This document shows, piece after piece, positions 5,418 through 6,257 of a stretch of 6,257 nucleotides of DNA. The stretch covers positions 1 to 6,257 of the forward strand of contig JAVEYH010000161.1 of the NCBI GenBank assembly GCA_034003585.1. Direction: 5' to 3'. The notes under the pieces are model-generated. The model was not told the DNA's origin, did not search any database, and was given only the letters and a program-made list of their open reading frames with translations. Position 1 is the stretch's first letter. Each line of letters begins with the position of its first letter. This DNA comes from JAPXSY01 sp034003585. Lineage in GTDB: Bacteria; Verrucomicrobiota; Kiritimatiellia; RFP12; UBA1067. The position numbers and the translations under genes were made by a program.

Positions 5418-5455
5418 GACCGGCCCTATCGGAGGGTGTACACTCCGCCTTGTAC
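5389..5455. promoter_or_regulatory. Cluster of GTAC/GTATAC palindromic sites in the divergent control region
   Basis: Four related sites occur in 67 bp: GTATAC (5389-5394), TGTACA (5411-5416), the perfect 8-bp palindrome GTGTACAC (5436-5443) and TTGTAC (5450-5455). Their centres are spaced 22, 26 and 14 bp apart. The whole 122-bp space between the regulator and the oxidoreductase is otherwise noncoding. Binding by the adjacent AraC-type protein is an inference. A clear + strand promoter was not found, which is compatible with an activator-dependent promoter. Confidence 0.4.
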
Positions 5456-5503
5456 TGTTCAATGGGGTTGACGAGTTCCGTTCAAGGGGAAGGGGAGAAG
5501 GGC

Positions 5504-6257
5504 ATGAGCAAGTCAGAGCATGGCGGTTTCCGGCGTGACGGGTGCGGCGTACTGGGACGGCGCGCGTTTTTGAAGAGGACCTTGACCGCGGCGGGTGCGG
5601 TGGCGATGCCGACGCTGATTCCCGCGTCGGCGTTGGGGAAGAACAGGGCGGTGGCTCCGAGCAACCGGATCGTGGTGGCGGGGATCGGTCTTGGCGGGCG
5701 CGGCACCTCGGATCTCTCCTCCTGGATCCTGCCGGATCCGGAGGCGCAGTTTGTCGCGATCTGTGATGTCCAGCGTTCGCGCCGGCAGGCGGTCAAGGCG
5801 ATGACGGACAAACGGTACGGCAACACGGACTGCAAGATGTATGTGGAGATGATGGAGGTGCTCGAACGGCCCGACATCGATGCGATCCTCACCGCCACCA
5901 GCGACCGGCTGCATGCCACGGTCTCGATCCGGGCCATGCGCGCGGGCAAGGACGTCTACACGGAGAAGCCCGCCTCCATGACGATCGCCGAAGGGCAGGC
6001 GGTGGTCCGGACCGCGCGGCAGTACGGCCGTGTCTACCAGGCGGGCATGCAGCGTCTCAGCGAGGCCAACTTCATCGTGTGCAACGAACTGCTGCGCCTG
6101 GGGCGGCTGGGCGAGGTCAAGACCGTGTATGCGCATCTCGCGCCCTGGGGGAACGTCAACATGAGCCGCGAGTGGCTCGCGGCCGAGCCGCTGCCGGACC
6201 CGGATGAACTCGACTGGGACCGCTGGCTCGGCCCCTGCCCGTGGCGGCCCTTCAACC
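5504..6257 (+). CDS. Tat-exported Gfo/Idh/MocA family oxidoreductase (3' end beyond window)
   Basis: The visible 251 residues begin with a twin-arginine signal: R19-R20 in GRRAFLK, a hydrophobic stretch (TLTAAGAVAMPTLIP) and a probable cleavage site after ASA at 41-43. A Rossmann NAD(P)-binding domain follows, with VAGIGLGGRG (57-67) and CDV (88-90). The family motif EKP at 154-156 lies in DVYTEKPASMTIAEGQAV and marks the catalytic-domain boundary. The last visible residues, DWDRWLGPCPWRPFN, are typical of secreted members from PVC-group bacteria. These enzymes oxidise or reduce sugars or cyclitols, and some act as glycosidases through a transient NAD-dependent step. The substrate here is unknown. 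The ATG at 5504 is preceded by the purine-rich AGGGGAGAAGG (5491-5501). About 150-200 residues should remain outside the window. Control by the divergent PAS-AraC regulator is likely from gene arrangement. Confidence 0.92.
   Translation, partial: MSKSEHGGFRRDGCGVLGRRAFLKRTLTAAGAVAMPTLIPASALGKNRAVAPSNRIVVAGIGLGGRGTSDLSSWILPDPEAQFVAICDVQRSRRQAVKAMTDKRYGNTDCKMYVEMMEVLERPDIDAILTATSDRLHATVSIRAMRAGKDVYTEKPASMTIAEGQAVVRTARQYGRVYQAGMQRLSEANFIVCNELLRLGRLGEVKTVYAHLAPWGNVNMSREWLAAEPLPDPDELDWDRWLGPCPWRPFN

Noticed and set aside
3600..5471. 623-codon + strand frame opposite the DUF362 and PAS-AraC genes
   Set aside because: Antisense shadow held open by the Ns and by GC bias. The - strand carries the recognisable domains.

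Overview
The window is a scaffolded piece of a high-GC bacterial chromosome, probably from a metagenome-assembled genome, since it carries a gap of exactly 100 N. Several features fit the PVC superphylum (Lentisphaerota, Kiritimatiellota, Verrucomicrobiota or Planctomycetota): a Tat-exported Gfo/Idh/MocA oxidoreductase ending in the WDRWLGP...WRPFN style, a PAS-AraC regulator divergent from it, and a DUF362 ferredoxin-like protein. This is an inference from gene content. No rRNA or other marker gene is present.

Region 1 (1-1817) is accessory DNA. It opens with the C-terminal coiled tail of a DUF4391-like protein. This tail runs into an IS256/Mutator-family insertion sequence whose transposase (296-1471) appears intact. 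The element has 100-bp inverted ends (163-262 and 1510-1609, 98/100 identical). It also has a second, internal right-end-like motif at 1482-1511, so it looks like an ordinary 1.35-kb IS followed by an inverted copy of its own left end. Immediately right of the element lies the orphaned 3' end of an unrecognised protein gene (1611-1817). No clean target-site duplication joins the two flanks.

Region 2 (1818-3536) holds a promoter region and a two-gene operon on the + strand: a fold-type IV PLP enzyme (aminotransferase class IV, 2082-3047) and, 18 bp downstream, a stand-alone PTS EIIA domain of the fructose/Ntr type (3066-3536). The pairing suggests phosphorylation-state control tied to amino-acid metabolism, but no partner is visible.

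Region 3 (3555-6257) contains two - strand genes interrupted by the assembly gap at 4572-4671. These are a PAS-AraC transcription factor (5381 down to 4672) and, downstream of it, a DUF362 protein with two 4Fe-4S clusters (4571 down to 3555). The single long frame that crosses the Ns is an artefact joining two proteins. Divergent from the regulator is a Tat-signal Gfo/Idh/MocA oxidoreductase (5504 to beyond the window). The 122-bp intergenic region carries four GTAC-type palindromic sites, the likely control region for both directions. The regulator's own promoter places its start codon at about +1, so it may be translated from a leaderless mRNA.

I found no CRISPR array, tRNA, rRNA or recognisable complete defence system. 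The most unusual structures are the double right end of the IS, the leaderless-type regulator promoter with its GTAC cluster, and the EIIA-aminotransferase pairing.
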